Assembly: GCF_028877475.1 (NCBI RefSeq)
Contig: NZ_CP113527.1
Location: 3,341,501-3,405,500, forward strand
DNA length: 64,000 nt
Direction of reading: 5' to 3'
Origin: Lysinibacillus irui
Lineage (GTDB): Bacteria > Bacillota > Bacilli > Bacillales_A > Planococcaceae
In this document: in pieces, positions 9,867 through 17,833 of the stretch
How positions within the stretch are numbered: position 1 is the first letter of the stretch
How the letters are laid out: each line of letters begins with the position of its first letter
Notes under the pieces: generated by a model
Databases searched by the model: none
What the model was told of the DNA's origin: nothing
The model's input: the letters and a program-made list of their open reading frames with translations, nothing else
Translations under genes and position numbers: made by a program

Positions 9867-10374
9867 CTACTAACACCTCCCACTCACTTTTCTCTAATCT
9901 TTCCTGTAACATTTTTCTTGCTCGGTGCAATCTAGTTTTAATGGTATTTTCTGTACATGCAAGAATATCTGCCATTTCCCTGATCTTTAATTCCTGATAA
10001 TAATAAAGGATAGCTACCTCTCGATAAGTAATTGGTAACTCAAATAAAGCACACTTTAATGTTGATCGCTCATCCTTAACTACTAATTCCTTTTCCGGAG
10101 TACGTTTACTTGCACCCATATGTATTTTTTCCATCAATAGATGTCGTTTATTTTTCCAACTTCGTAGATAATCATGACTTTTATGTACGGTAATTTTGAC
10201 TAAACACGTCTTTAGGGAGGATCTTTGTTCAAAACGATTCTGCTGACGATAATACGCGAAAAATACATCCTGAACAATTTCTTCAGCAATCGACCAGTCC
10301 TTTACATATAGATAAGCCACTCGTAAGCAATATTCACCGTGCTCTTCCATAATGGCTGCTAAATGCTCACTCAC
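9853..10374 (-). CDS. ECF-family RNA polymerase sigma factor
   Basis: 173 residues from a GTG start. The GTG is chosen because AGGAGGTG lies at ideal distance; the in-frame upstream start would place that site inside the gene. Region 2 is visible as 'AYLYVKDWSIAEEIVQDVFFAYYRQQ'. Region 4 has the helix-turn-helix 'LPITYREVAILYYYQELKIREMADIL' followed by ENTIKTRLHRARKMLQERL. Such factors redirect polymerase to stress or envelope regulons. It is co-transcribed with the membrane anti-sigma gene, and an ECF-like promoter upstream suggests autoregulation. Confidence 0.9.
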   Translation of the reverse strand: MSEHLAAIMEEHGEYCLRVAYLYVKDWSIAEEIVQDVFFAYYRQQNRFEQRSSLKTCLVKITVHKSHDYLRSWKNKRHLLMEKIHMGASKRTPEKELVVKDERSTLKCALFELPITYREVAILYYYQELKIREMADILACTENTIKTRLHRARKMLQERLEKSEWEVLVDDNF

Positions 10375-10405
10375 CCAAACACCTCCTATACACATTCACC
10401 CTATA

Positions 10406-10432
10406 GTCGTAATCCATTGCTTATTGGTTTCA
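10406..10432 (-). promoter_or_regulatory. ECF-type promoter of the sigma/anti-sigma operon
   Basis: On the minus strand TGAAAC (10427-10432) is followed after 17 bp by CGAC (10406-10409). This closely resembles the ECF promoter pattern TGAAAC-N16-CGtC/CGAC of Bacillus. It sits ~32 bp upstream of the sigma start codon, so positive autoregulation is likely. Confidence 0.65.
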
Positions 10433-10583
10433 CAAAAAAGAAAATAACCGCTACGTTTATACGATGGACATAATTTTTCAAAAACTCCACACAATAAAAA
10501 AGCATTGTAACAAGCATTTTTCATCGTTGATTTTAATGATTTTATTTGGAATATGTCGGTTATACACTGTATTTATCGTATTC

Positions 10584-10608
10584 GTATGCCAAGAAGCATA
10601 CTTTTTTT
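10584..10608 (+). terminator. Orphan terminator-like hairpin upstream of the nucleoside transporter promoter
   Basis: A GTATGC / GCATAC stem with a six-base loop is followed by seven Ts. No plus-strand gene lies before it, so it either ends a short unannotated transcript from 10.4-10.58 kb or insulates the downstream promoter. Confidence 0.5.
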
Positions 10609-10618
10609 CTTTTTTCTA

Positions 10619-10648
10619 TTGAATAACTAGCAAAAAAACTGTTATAGT
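10619..10648 (+). promoter_or_regulatory. Candidate sigma-A promoter of the nucleoside transporter
   Basis: TTGAAT (10619-10624) and TATAGT (10643-10648) are separated by 18 bp. Transcription would begin near 10655. Confidence 0.5.
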
Positions 10649-10659
10649 GAGATTGTTTG

Positions 10660-10671
10660 TCTGACGTCTGA
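10660..10671. promoter_or_regulatory. Candidate operator at the transporter transcription start
   Basis: TCTGACGTCTGA is a quasi-palindrome (10 of 12 positions symmetric) that is also readable as a GTCTGAC/GTCTGAC direct repeat. It sits just downstream of the predicted promoter, where a repressor would act. The regulator is unknown. Confidence 0.35.
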
Positions 10672-10748
10672 CTAATTAGATCTTAAGCTGTTCTTTTGAA
10701 ATTGGAACATCATGGCAAAAAATATTATATATAAATATGGAGGAAATG

Positions 10749-11930
10749 ATGAGGTACTTAATATCCTTGTGTGGATTGTTACTTGTTTTTGCATTAGCTT
10801 TTTTAATGAGTAAAAACAAAAAAGAAATAAAATATAAATATATAGTTATTATGTTAATCATCCAATTTTTATTGGCAGCTTTACTACTCAATACAACAGT
10901 TGGTTATGTTCTAATCAAAGGAATCACAAAAGTATTTGATCATTTATTATCATATGCCAATGCAGGTATATCATTTGTTTTTGGTGGTTTAGCAAATGAA
11001 GGAGAATCACCATTCTTTTTAACAGTATTATTACCGATTATCTTTATTTCAGTCTTGATCGGGATTTTACAACACTTTAGAATACTTCCCTTATTTATGA
11101 AATGGATAGGATTATTTTTAAGCAAAGTCAGTGGTATGGGAAAATTAGAGTCCTATAATGCCGTTGCTTCTGCTATGGTAGGACAATCCGAAGTATTCAT
11201 AACGGTCAAAAAACAATTAGATAAGATTGCCCCTCATCGTATGTATACTTTATGTGCATCAGCTATGTCTACCGTTTCGATGTCAGTTGTTGGAGCCTAC
11301 ATGACAATGATTGAGCCTAAATATGTTGTAACGGCCATAGTCCTGAATCTATTTGGGGGCTTTATCATTGTTTCCATCATTAATCCTTATACTGTAGATG
11401 AAAAGGAAGATATCTTAACGATTGAAGATGAGCATAAGCAAGCCTTCTTCCAAATGATTGGAGAATATATTATGGATGGCTTTAAAGTAGCCATCATTGT
11501 TGGTGCCATGCTTATTGGTTTCGTAGCTTTAATGGATTTAATCAATTCACTATTTGATATGATTATCGGCATCTCTTTCCAAGAAATATTAGGCTATATC
11601 TTTGCACCAATCGCCTTCTTAATGGGGATCCCATGGAAAGATGCTGTTTCTGCTGGCGGCATTATGGCAACTAAATTAGTAACGAATGAATTCGTTGCCA
11701 TGATCAATCTTGGTGACGTCTCAGCGTCCATGAGTGAACGTACACTGGGCATTATTTCTGTATTCCTTGTATCCTTTGCCAACTTTTCATCCATTGGTAT
11801 TATTTCCGGGGCAGTGAAAGGGTTGAACGAAAGACAAGGTAATGTTGTTGCACGATTTGGCTTAAAGTTGTTGTACGGCGCTACACTTGTAAGTATCCTA
11901 ACAGCTATTATTGTTGGATTGATTATTTAA
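10749..11930 (+). CDS. Concentrative nucleoside transporter (NupC/CNT family)
   Basis: About 393 residues, the usual CNT length. It shows the family motifs 'GESPFFLTVLLPIIFISVLIGIL', VGQSEVFITVKKQL (the GQSE motif of the substrate/sodium site), 'SAMSTVSMSVVGAYMTMI' and KLVTNEFVAMINLG. These carriers import nucleosides with Na+ or H+. Three ATGs lie close together. The one at 10749 is preferred because GGAGG at 10739-10743 is within the normal range and would lie inside the gene if the first ATG were used. It is monocistronic, with a terminator shortly downstream. Confidence 0.9.
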   Translation: MRYLISLCGLLLVFALAFLMSKNKKEIKYKYIVIMLIIQFLLAALLLNTTVGYVLIKGITKVFDHLLSYANAGISFVFGGLANEGESPFFLTVLLPIIFISVLIGILQHFRILPLFMKWIGLFLSKVSGMGKLESYNAVASAMVGQSEVFITVKKQLDKIAPHRMYTLCASAMSTVSMSVVGAYMTMIEPKYVVTAIVLNLFGGFIIVSIINPYTVDEKEDILTIEDEHKQAFFQMIGEYIMDGFKVAIIVGAMLIGFVALMDLINSLFDMIIGISFQEILGYIFAPIAFLMGIPWKDAVSAGGIMATKLVTNEFVAMINLGDVSASMSERTLGIISVFLVSFANFSSIGIISGAVKGLNERQGNVVARFGLKLLYGATLVSILTAIIVGLII

Positions 11931-11952
11931 ACTGAATATGGGACTATTTTTG

Positions 11953-11988
11953 AACTGCACTCGACTCGGTTAGTTGGGTGCAGTTTTT
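11953..11988 (+). terminator. Intrinsic terminator of the nucleoside transporter gene
   Basis: AACTGCAC / GTGCAGTT stem followed by TTTTT, 23 bp after the stop codon. Confidence 0.85.
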
Positions 11989-12087
11989 CTGTATTGTATC
12001 TTCGTAATCGCTATGGGTTGCACATCAAAACAACGACATTTGCAAGATGTAGACAAGAAAGGATGAAAAGAAAGTTAGGTGCTAAGA

Positions 12088-12150
12088 ATGACTGAATATG
12101 ACCGCTTTTTCCAATTAAAAGGCGTTCATGCCCAACACTTATCAAATTAA
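12088..12150 (+). pseudogene. Short gene remnant, possibly UvrA/ABC-excinuclease-like N-terminus
   Basis: A 20-codon reading frame with AGGT eight bases upstream reads MTEYDRFFQLKGVHAQHLSN and stops immediately before a terminator hairpin. The stretch FFQLKGVHAQHLSN resembles the start of UvrA-type ATPases (RGARxHNLKN), so it may be the stump of a deleted gene. This resemblance is from memory and weak; it could also be chance. Confidence 0.25.
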
Positions 12151-12151
12151 A

Positions 12152-12205
12152 AAAGAACACTCATTTGTTTTAACTCTTAAACAGATGAGTGTTCTTTCAG
12201 TTTTT
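12152..12205 (+). terminator. Long hairpin terminator
   Basis: About 19 bp of nearly perfect stem (AAAGAACACTCAT... / ...ATGAGTGTTCTTT), with a run of Ts shortly after it. It directly follows the short remnant frame and ends whatever is transcribed rightwards from ~12.0 kb. Confidence 0.65.
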
Positions 12206-12239
12206 CATCGTTCTGAATAATAGACTGATTCAAATGATT

Positions 12240-12469
12240 CTACTCTTGAATGGGATCTATCCATTCCTTCACTTCAAAAAATTTAACGATGTTATTTAAT
12301 GAAAAAGCCCAAAATACAATAGCACTAAAAAACTAAGTAGAGTGAAACTAAATAGAATTATTAGAGGTAATTTCTCTTTACGTTCTTTGATTCGATTCAT
12401 TCTAAGAAATAGTACAATACAAAGGGCAAGTGAAATACCAAAAAGAATAATAGGAACTATAGATAACAA
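12240..12469 (-). pseudogene. Small two-helix membrane protein, split by a homopolymer frameshift
   Basis: From a TTG start at 12467-12469, with AAAAGGAG upstream, a frame of 57 codons (stop at 12296) encodes two hydrophobic helices separated by MNRIKERKEKLP. In the run of six identical bases at 12327-12332 a one-base change joins the frame to a second stretch, FFSAIVFWAFSLNNIVKFFE and on to WIDPIQE, ending at 12240. That gives a natural-looking ~76-residue protein. The continuation looks protein-like, so I infer a recent frameshift or a sequencing slip. Function unknown. Confidence 0.45.
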
Positions 12470-12646
12470 AACTATTCTCCTTTTCTAATAATTAACATTG
12501 AGAACCTATCCAGAAAGGATCTGGATTTACTGTACCTGTCCATTTAAAAAATACAAAAGTGTTAAAAGAATTCCGTTTAATCGTTATAAATGAGAAGGAT
12601 GGACCGAACCTGAAGGTTTTTTTAGTATTTCGTTATACTATTTTAA

Positions 12647-12700
12647 AAAGGACAAAACATATTAGTCATATAAAATATGTTTTGTCCTTTGATTTTTTTT
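12647..12700. terminator. Bidirectional terminator downstream of leuS
   Basis: A 17-bp perfect stem (AAAGGACAAAACATATT and its complement) with T runs on both sides. It lies ~60 bp downstream of the leuS stop on the minus strand. Confidence 0.8.
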
Positions 12701-12756
12701 TTTATTTAGGTATTGATAACTATGTTTTAGTAATGCACATTTTAATTTATGTCTCT

Positions 12757-15174
12757 TTATTTAACGACAATATTGACAAGTTTGCCTGGAATAACGATGA
12801 CTTTTACTAAGCTCTTTCCTGCCATATATTCTTGTACTTTTTCATCAGCCAATGCCACTTTTTCGATGTCCTCTTTTGAAGCATCTTTTGCTACGACGAT
12901 TTTAGCACGTACTTTACCTGCAACTTGTACAGCAATTTCTACTTCATCATCCACAAGCTTAGCTTCATCATACGTTGGCCATTGCGCAAAAGAAATTGTT
13001 CCTTCATGACCTAATAGCTGCCATAATTCTTCAGCAATATGTGGAGCGATTGGTGCTAGCATTTTAACAAAACCTTCCGCATAGGCTGTTGGGATCACAT
13101 CAACTTTATAGCAATCGTTGATAAATACCATCATTTGTGAAATAGCTGTATTAAAGCGGATGCCTTCATAATCCTCTGTCACTTTTTTCACTGTTTGGTG
13201 ATAAGCTTTTTCAAGTGTTTGATCGTTAGATACTTGAATTTTAGCAGAGATTGTTCCATCCTCTTCATTGACAAATAGACGCCAGATACGGTCTAAGAAG
13301 CGTCGTGCGCCGTCTAAGCCATTTGTAGACCATGCAACAGAAGCCTCAAGTGGTCCCATAAACATTTCATATAAACGTAATGTATCTGCCCCATGCGAAT
13401 CGATGATTTCATCTGGGTTTACAACATTCCCTTTAGATTTAGACATTTTTTCATTACCTTCACCAAGAATCATACCTTGGTTAAATAATTTTTGGAACGG
13501 CTCTTTCGTATGAACAACACCTAAATCATATAACACTTTATGCCAGAAGCGAGCGTATAGTAAATGTAGTACAGCATGCTCAGCCCCACCAATATAAATA
13601 TCAACTGGTAACCAGCGTTTTAGTAATTCTGGATCAGCAATCGCTTCTGTATTTGTAGGATCGATATAGCGTAAGAAGTACCAGCTAGAGCCTGCCCACT
13701 GTGGCATTGTATTTGTTTCACGACGGCCTTTTTTGCCTGTCTCTGGATCTACAACATTCACCCATTCTGCAATATTTGCCAATGGTGATTCACCAGTACC
13801 CGATGGACGGATATTATCTGTTTTCGGAAGCATTAATGGTAGTTCCTCTTCTGGAACAGGTGTGATCGTGCCATCTTCCCAATGAATCATTGGAATCGGT
13901 TCACCCCAGTAACGTTGACGAGAGAATAACCAGTCACGTAGACGATAAGAGATTTTCTTCTCCCCTACGCCTTTTTGCTCTAACCATTCGATTGCTTTCG
14001 CGATGCCATCTACTTTGTTTAAACCATTTAGGAAGTCCGAGTTAATATGTGGACCATCACCAGTAAATGCTTCTTTGCTGATGTCTCCGCCTTCAAGGAC
14101 AGGAACAATGTCTAAGCCGAACGCTGTTGCAAATTCATAGTCTCGTTCATCATGGGCTGGAACCGCCATAATAGCACCTGTACCGTAAGACACTAGTACA
14201 TAATCAGCAATCCAAATCGGAACTTTTTTACCGTTAATCGGATTCACTGCATAGGCTCCTGTAAATACACCTGTTTTCTCTTTCGCTAAATCTGTACGCT
14301 CAAGGTCAGATTTCATTTTGACCTTTTCTAAATAATCCTCGACAGCTTGGCGTTGTTCAGCAGTAGTAATCTGTTCTACTAATTTATGTTCAGGTGCAAG
14401 CACACAGTATGTAGCACCAAATAATGTATCAGGACGTGTTGTAAATACCGTGAAGTTTTGATCTGTACCATCAATATCAAATGTTACTTCTGCCCCTTCT
14501 GAACGACCAATCCAGTTACGTTGCATATCTTTAATAGACTCTGGCCAATCTACTTCCTCTAAGTCATCAATTAAACGGTCTGCATATGCCGTAATTTTTA
14601 GCATCCATTGTTTCATTGGTCGACGTTCTACTGGATGCCCTCCACGTTCTGATTTCCCATCAATTACCTCTTCATTCGCCAATACAGTACCAAGTGCTGG
14701 ACACCAGTTCACAGCCACTTCATCGACATAAGCTAAACCTTTTTTATAAAGTTGGATAAAAATCCATTGTGTCCATTTATAATAGTTAGGGTCCGTTGTG
14801 TTAATTTCGCGATCCCAATCATAGCTAAAGCCTAGCTCTTGGATTTGACGCTTGAATGTCGCAATATTTTTTGCGGTAAACTCAGCTGGATCATTACCAG
14901 TATCAAGTGCATATTGCTCAGCTGGTAAACCAAATGCATCCCAGCCCATTGGGTGTAATACATTGTAGCCTTGCATACGTTTAAAGCGTGATAGGATATC
15001 TGTAGCTGTATATCCTTCTGGATGGCCTACATGAAGTCCAGCACCAGATGGATATGGGAACATATCTAGGGCATAAAATTTAGGCTTCGCTGTTTCATTT
15101 TCAGTTTTAAATGTTTTATTATCAGCCCAATATTGCTGCCACTTTTTTTCAATTTGTTGATGATTAAAACTCAT
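12757..15174 (-). CDS. leuS: Leucyl-tRNA synthetase
   Basis: Class Ia aminoacyl-tRNA synthetase that charges tRNA-Leu, 805 residues, the bacterial length. The HIGH motif is HVGH at residues 48-51, and the KMSKS motif is present as [13 protein letters not shown]. The CP1 editing domain is intact ([19 protein letters not shown], with its conserved Thr-rich and Asp residues elsewhere), and so is the zinc/leucine-specific region '[10 protein letters not shown]'. The ATG is preceded by AAGGAGGAAAA. It is monocistronic and controlled by a T-box leader whose specifier is a leucine codon. Confidence 0.98.
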   Translation of the reverse strand: MSFNHQQIEKKWQQYWADNKTFKTENETAKPKFYALDMFPYPSGAGLHVGHPEGYTATDILSRFKRMQGYNVLHPMGWDAFGLPAEQYALDTGNDPAEFTAKNIATFKRQIQELGFSYDWDREINTTDPNYYKWTQWIFIQLYKKGLAYVDEVAVNWCPALGTVLANEEVIDGKSERGGHPVERRPMKQWMLKITAYADRLIDDLEEVDWPESIKDMQRNWIGRSEGAEVTFDIDGTDQNFTVFTTRPDTLFGATYCVLAPEHKLVEQITTAEQRQAVEDYLEKVKMKSDLERTDLAKEKTGVFTGAYAVNPINGKKVPIWIADYVLVSYGTGAIMAVPAHDERDYEFATAFGLDIVPVLEGGDISKEAFTGDGPHINSDFLNGLNKVDGIAKAIEWLEQKGVGEKKISYRLRDWLFSRQRYWGEPIPMIHWEDGTITPVPEEELPLMLPKTDNIRPSGTGESPLANIAEWVNVVDPETGKKGRRETNTMPQWAGSSWYFLRYIDPTNTEAIADPELLKRWLPVDIYIGGAEHAVLHLLYARFWHKVLYDLGVVHTKEPFQKLFNQGMILGEGNEKMSKSKGNVVNPDEIIDSHGADTLRLYEMFMGPLEASVAWSTNGLDGARRFLDRIWRLFVNEEDGTISAKIQVSNDQTLEKAYHQTVKKVTEDYEGIRFNTAISQMMVFINDCYKVDVIPTAYAEGFVKMLAPIAPHIAEELWQLLGHEGTISFAQWPTYDEAKLVDDEVEIAVQVAGKVRAKIVVAKDASKEDIEKVALADEKVQEYMAGKSLVKVIVIPGKLVNIVVK

Positions 15175-15235
15175 TCTTTTTCCTCCTTCGATGGATCATG
15201 TTGCTCTTCATCAGAATTGACAAAATATTTAAAAA

Positions 15236-15470
15236 ATAAAAAAACTCGCCCCATTCTTAAAGAAGGGACGAGAGAATTTGTACTCCCGCGGTACCACCCA
15301 GATTAGTGATTACACTCGGCTCAAGCTTCCTTAACGCGGAAGAAACGACACACGATATTTCACGCGGGCAGACTCAGAAGGCGAGTTCAACTTGCTTTCT
15401 TACTAGCTTTCACCAACCGCTAGCTCTCTAAAAAGAACCACAAATCTACTATTCCTCATCACAGTCTTTA
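15236..15470 (-). promoter_or_regulatory. T-box leader of leuS (leucine specifier CUC)
   Basis: The leader carries the Stem I element AGAGAGCTAGCGGTTGGTG, a specifier loop with CTC (Leu) in GAACTCGCC at 15383-15385, and the antiterminator T-box TGGGTGGTACCGCGG (15286-15300). A terminator follows (CTCGTCCC / GGGGCGAG then Ts, 15236-15272). Uncharged tRNA-Leu binding would permit read-through into leuS. Confidence 0.93.
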
Positions 15471-15485
15471 CATGATATTGCATTT

Positions 15486-15514
15486 ATTCTAATGGAAAGT
15501 ATTGAAAAGCACAA
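15486..15514 (-). promoter_or_regulatory. Promoter of the leuS T-box transcript
   Basis: TTGTGC (15509-15514) and TAGAAT (15486-15491) with a 17-bp spacer, just upstream of the T-box structure. Confidence 0.55.
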
Positions 15515-15536
15515 GCCTTTGTTTACAGGTTACCCA

Positions 15537-17279
15537 TTACTGAACAATTAATTCCTTTTTTTCCTTAGTTTTAGATAAATCCTTACATTCATGAAAAGCA
15601 AAATGCTGACATCCAATGCATTGATTTACATCCAAATAGCTAATAGCTTTTGTAATTGCTTCTCCTGTGTGCTGATAAAAATGTTGCGCGCCTATTTTAT
15701 CGTAGATTCCATTGTGTTGCAGGGCTACCTTTAAATCACCTTGCACACCAGTTAACAAAATAGTACCACCTTGCGCTATAAAGTTATCCATGATATTGCT
15801 AAAATATGCTTCACCAGTTGAATCCATAAAGGGCACTTTCCCCATTCGTAAAATCAAAACTTTTGATTTCTGATGTAACGCGCTTTCAATCGTTTGTTCA
15901 AACATTTGTGCTGCACCAAAAAACAGTGGACCTTCAATTGTATACATGCTAATTTGCGGACAATCATGCTGCTTGTGAACGACATGTGCCTGCACCTTCT
16001 CACCTTTGAGGGAATGATCGGGTAATACTTTTGTGACAACAAGCTTTTCACTCATCTGTTTCGCAAATAAAAGCACAGCCAAGACTAGCCCTACTTCGAC
16101 TGCTAATGTAAGACTAGTAAAGACAGTTAATAAAAAGGTAATCAATAATACAAGTGAATCTCCAGATTTTAACTTCACAATATGCGAAAAATGGTGTCGT
16201 TCACTCATATTCCAAGCTACTACCATTAACACAGGAGCCATACTTGCTAACGGTATGTGTGACGCATATGGAGCTAATAACAATAATGTGACTAAGACAA
16301 ACACACCATGGATGATACCTGACATAGGAGAAACTGCGCCTGTTTTAATATTGGTCGCTGTACGTGCAATCGCACCCGTGGCAGGTATACCTCCAAACAA
16401 TGGCGTCACGATATTGGCAATCCCTTGCCCAATAAGTTCCCGGTTGCTGTTATGCTTACTATTTGTCATCCCGTCTGCAACGACAGCAGATAGCAGAGAT
16501 TCTATGCCTCCTAGCATTGCAATGACAAACGCTGGACCAATAAGCTGTTGTAAGCGTTCCAACGTAATAGGAGGAAAAGCAAAATGAGGTAATGAATTAG
16601 GAATTTGACCATAGGCTGTTGCAATAGTGGCAACTTGTCCTGAAAAGAAGAACGTTGCCACAAGAGTTGAAACAACAATTCCAACTAATGCACCAGGAAC
16701 TTTTGGAAAAAGTTTTGGTGTGATGATAATCGTTAGTAAACAAAGGATTGCCGTAAAGATACTATAAACATTCGTCGTACCTAGCTGCTTAACGATTTCT
16801 TGTATATTGTCCATAAAATATTCATGTCTTTCCATATTGGTTAGCCCTAAAAAATTGGCAATTTGACCTGTAAAAATAAGAACAGCTATACCTGCAGTAA
16901 AACCAACTGTTACAGGGCGAGGAATAAACTTAATTAAAGACCCCAGCTTAAAAATACCCATTAAGCAAAGCAGAACCCCTGCCATTAAACCGGCAAGTAA
17001 TAAATCTTCATAGCCATAAGTAAGGACAATTCCTAATAATACCGGCACAAACGCTCCGGTGGGCCCACCAATTTGATATTTAGATCCACCAAAAAGCGAA
17101 ATAAGGATACCAGCAATACAAGCGGTATAAATACCATACTCAGGTTTCACACCAGATGCAATGGCAAAGGACATGGCGAGTGGAATGGCGACAATCCCAA
17201 CAATAATTCCAGACATTACATCCTTCTTTACATGATGAACTGAATACCCTTCAAAGCGTCCTGTAAACAGTGACTTCAT
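15537..17279 (-). CDS. SulP-family anion transporter with STAS domain and Cys-rich tail
   Basis: 580 residues. The SulP membrane core (about residues 15-400, 'AIPLAMSFAIASGVKPEYGIYT', 'GGSKYQIGGPTGAFVPVL', 'IGQGIANIVTPLFGGIPATGA') transports sulfate, bicarbonate or similar anions. The cytoplasmic STAS domain follows (~430-540, with VPFMDSTGEAYF). The C-terminus ends in a short Cys/His-rich tail, CIGCQHFAFHEC, which could bind metal or sense redox; this is not standard for the family. It lies 56 bp downstream of an ArsR-family repressor gene on the same strand, so expression is probably co-regulated. Confidence 0.9.
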   Translation of the reverse strand: MKSLFTGRFEGYSVHHVKKDVMSGIIVGIVAIPLAMSFAIASGVKPEYGIYTACIAGILISLFGGSKYQIGGPTGAFVPVLLGIVLTYGYEDLLLAGLMAGVLLCLMGIFKLGSLIKFIPRPVTVGFTAGIAVLIFTGQIANFLGLTNMERHEYFMDNIQEIVKQLGTTNVYSIFTAILCLLTIIITPKLFPKVPGALVGIVVSTLVATFFFSGQVATIATAYGQIPNSLPHFAFPPITLERLQQLIGPAFVIAMLGGIESLLSAVVADGMTNSKHNSNRELIGQGIANIVTPLFGGIPATGAIARTATNIKTGAVSPMSGIIHGVFVLVTLLLLAPYASHIPLASMAPVLMVVAWNMSERHHFSHIVKLKSGDSLVLLITFLLTVFTSLTLAVEVGLVLAVLLFAKQMSEKLVVTKVLPDHSLKGEKVQAHVVHKQHDCPQISMYTIEGPLFFGAAQMFEQTIESALHQKSKVLILRMGKVPFMDSTGEAYFSNIMDNFIAQGGTILLTGVQGDLKVALQHNGIYDKIGAQHFYQHTGEAITKAISYLDVNQCIGCQHFAFHECKDLSKTKEKKELIVQ

Positions 17280-17335
17280 AGATAAATCTTCCCTTCAAAA
17301 TAATAAGCAAAGCATAATTTTTAAACATCATTGAT

Positions 17336-17683
17336 TTACTTATTGTCTTCGTCACCTTCATTGCTCGTCATTTCTTCTAATCTTGAAATGGTATTAACTA
17401 AATGGTTATTAAAAATATCCTTTGCCACTCCGAGTAATTCACCAATCATTGGATCACTTAAAGAATAGTAAACTTTTTTACCTTCTTTCACCCCATAAAC
17501 AATATTTTTAGCACGTAAAACACTTAATTGCTGTGAAACTGCCGAGCCCTCTTTTTCTAAACAATCTTGAATCTCGTTGACACTTTTCTGACCATCTACA
17601 AGGAGTTCAAGTATTCTAATACGTAACGGATGTGCTAATGCTTTAAAAAAATCCGCCTTAAACTGTTGTAAGCCCTCTTCCAT
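17336..17683 (-). CDS. ArsR/SmtB-family transcriptional repressor
   Basis: 115 residues with a winged helix-turn-helix: 'FFKALAHPLRIRILELLVDG', recognition helix region 'GSAVSQQLSVLRAKNIV' and wing KEGKKVYYSL. The classical ELCVCDL metal site is absent; the only cysteine is in IQDCLEKEG, so the inducer may not be arsenic, zinc or cadmium (inference). The gene is followed by the SulP transporter, and its own promoter overlaps a 20-bp palindrome, indicating autoregulation of the two-gene operon. The start has GGAGG upstream. Confidence 0.9.
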   Translation of the reverse strand: MEEGLQQFKADFFKALAHPLRIRILELLVDGQKSVNEIQDCLEKEGSAVSQQLSVLRAKNIVYGVKEGKKVYYSLSDPMIGELLGVAKDIFNNHLVNTISRLEEMTSNEGDEDNK

Positions 17684-17705
17684 AAAAAAACCTCCATATC
17701 ACTAC

Positions 17706-17749
17706 ATATTCAAATATTTGAATATATATAATTGTAAGCCTGTTGACAA
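17706..17749 (-). promoter_or_regulatory. ArsR promoter and palindromic operator
   Basis: The promoter is TTGTCA (17744-17749) with a 17-bp spacer to TATATT (17721-17726). The perfect 20-bp palindrome ATATTCAAATATTTGAATAT (17706-17725) overlaps the -10 box and start site. This is the form of an ArsR/SmtB operator and implies direct autorepression. Confidence 0.75.
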
Positions 17750-17772
17750 TATTTTTCAATATCTCCTATAAA

Positions 17773-17820
17773 AAAGAGCAAAACCTAGTGTTATACACAC
17801 TCGATTTTGCTCTCTTTTTA
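17773..17820 (-). terminator. Terminator of the MFS transporter gene
   Basis: AGAGCAAAA...TTTTGCTCT stem with an inner pairing (AGTG/CACT). It is followed on the minus strand by a run of Ts, just downstream of the MFS stop. Confidence 0.8.
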
Positions 17821-17833
17821 TTTTGTTAGATTA

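Noticed and set aside
10400..10740. Purine riboswitch upstream of the nucleoside transporter
   Set aside because: The conserved purine-aptamer loops and junction could not be found in this leader.
12559..12810. Open frame of 83 codons on the plus strand after the leuS terminator region
   Set aside because: It crosses the terminator hairpin and the leuS 3' end, has no ribosome site and no protein-like composition.
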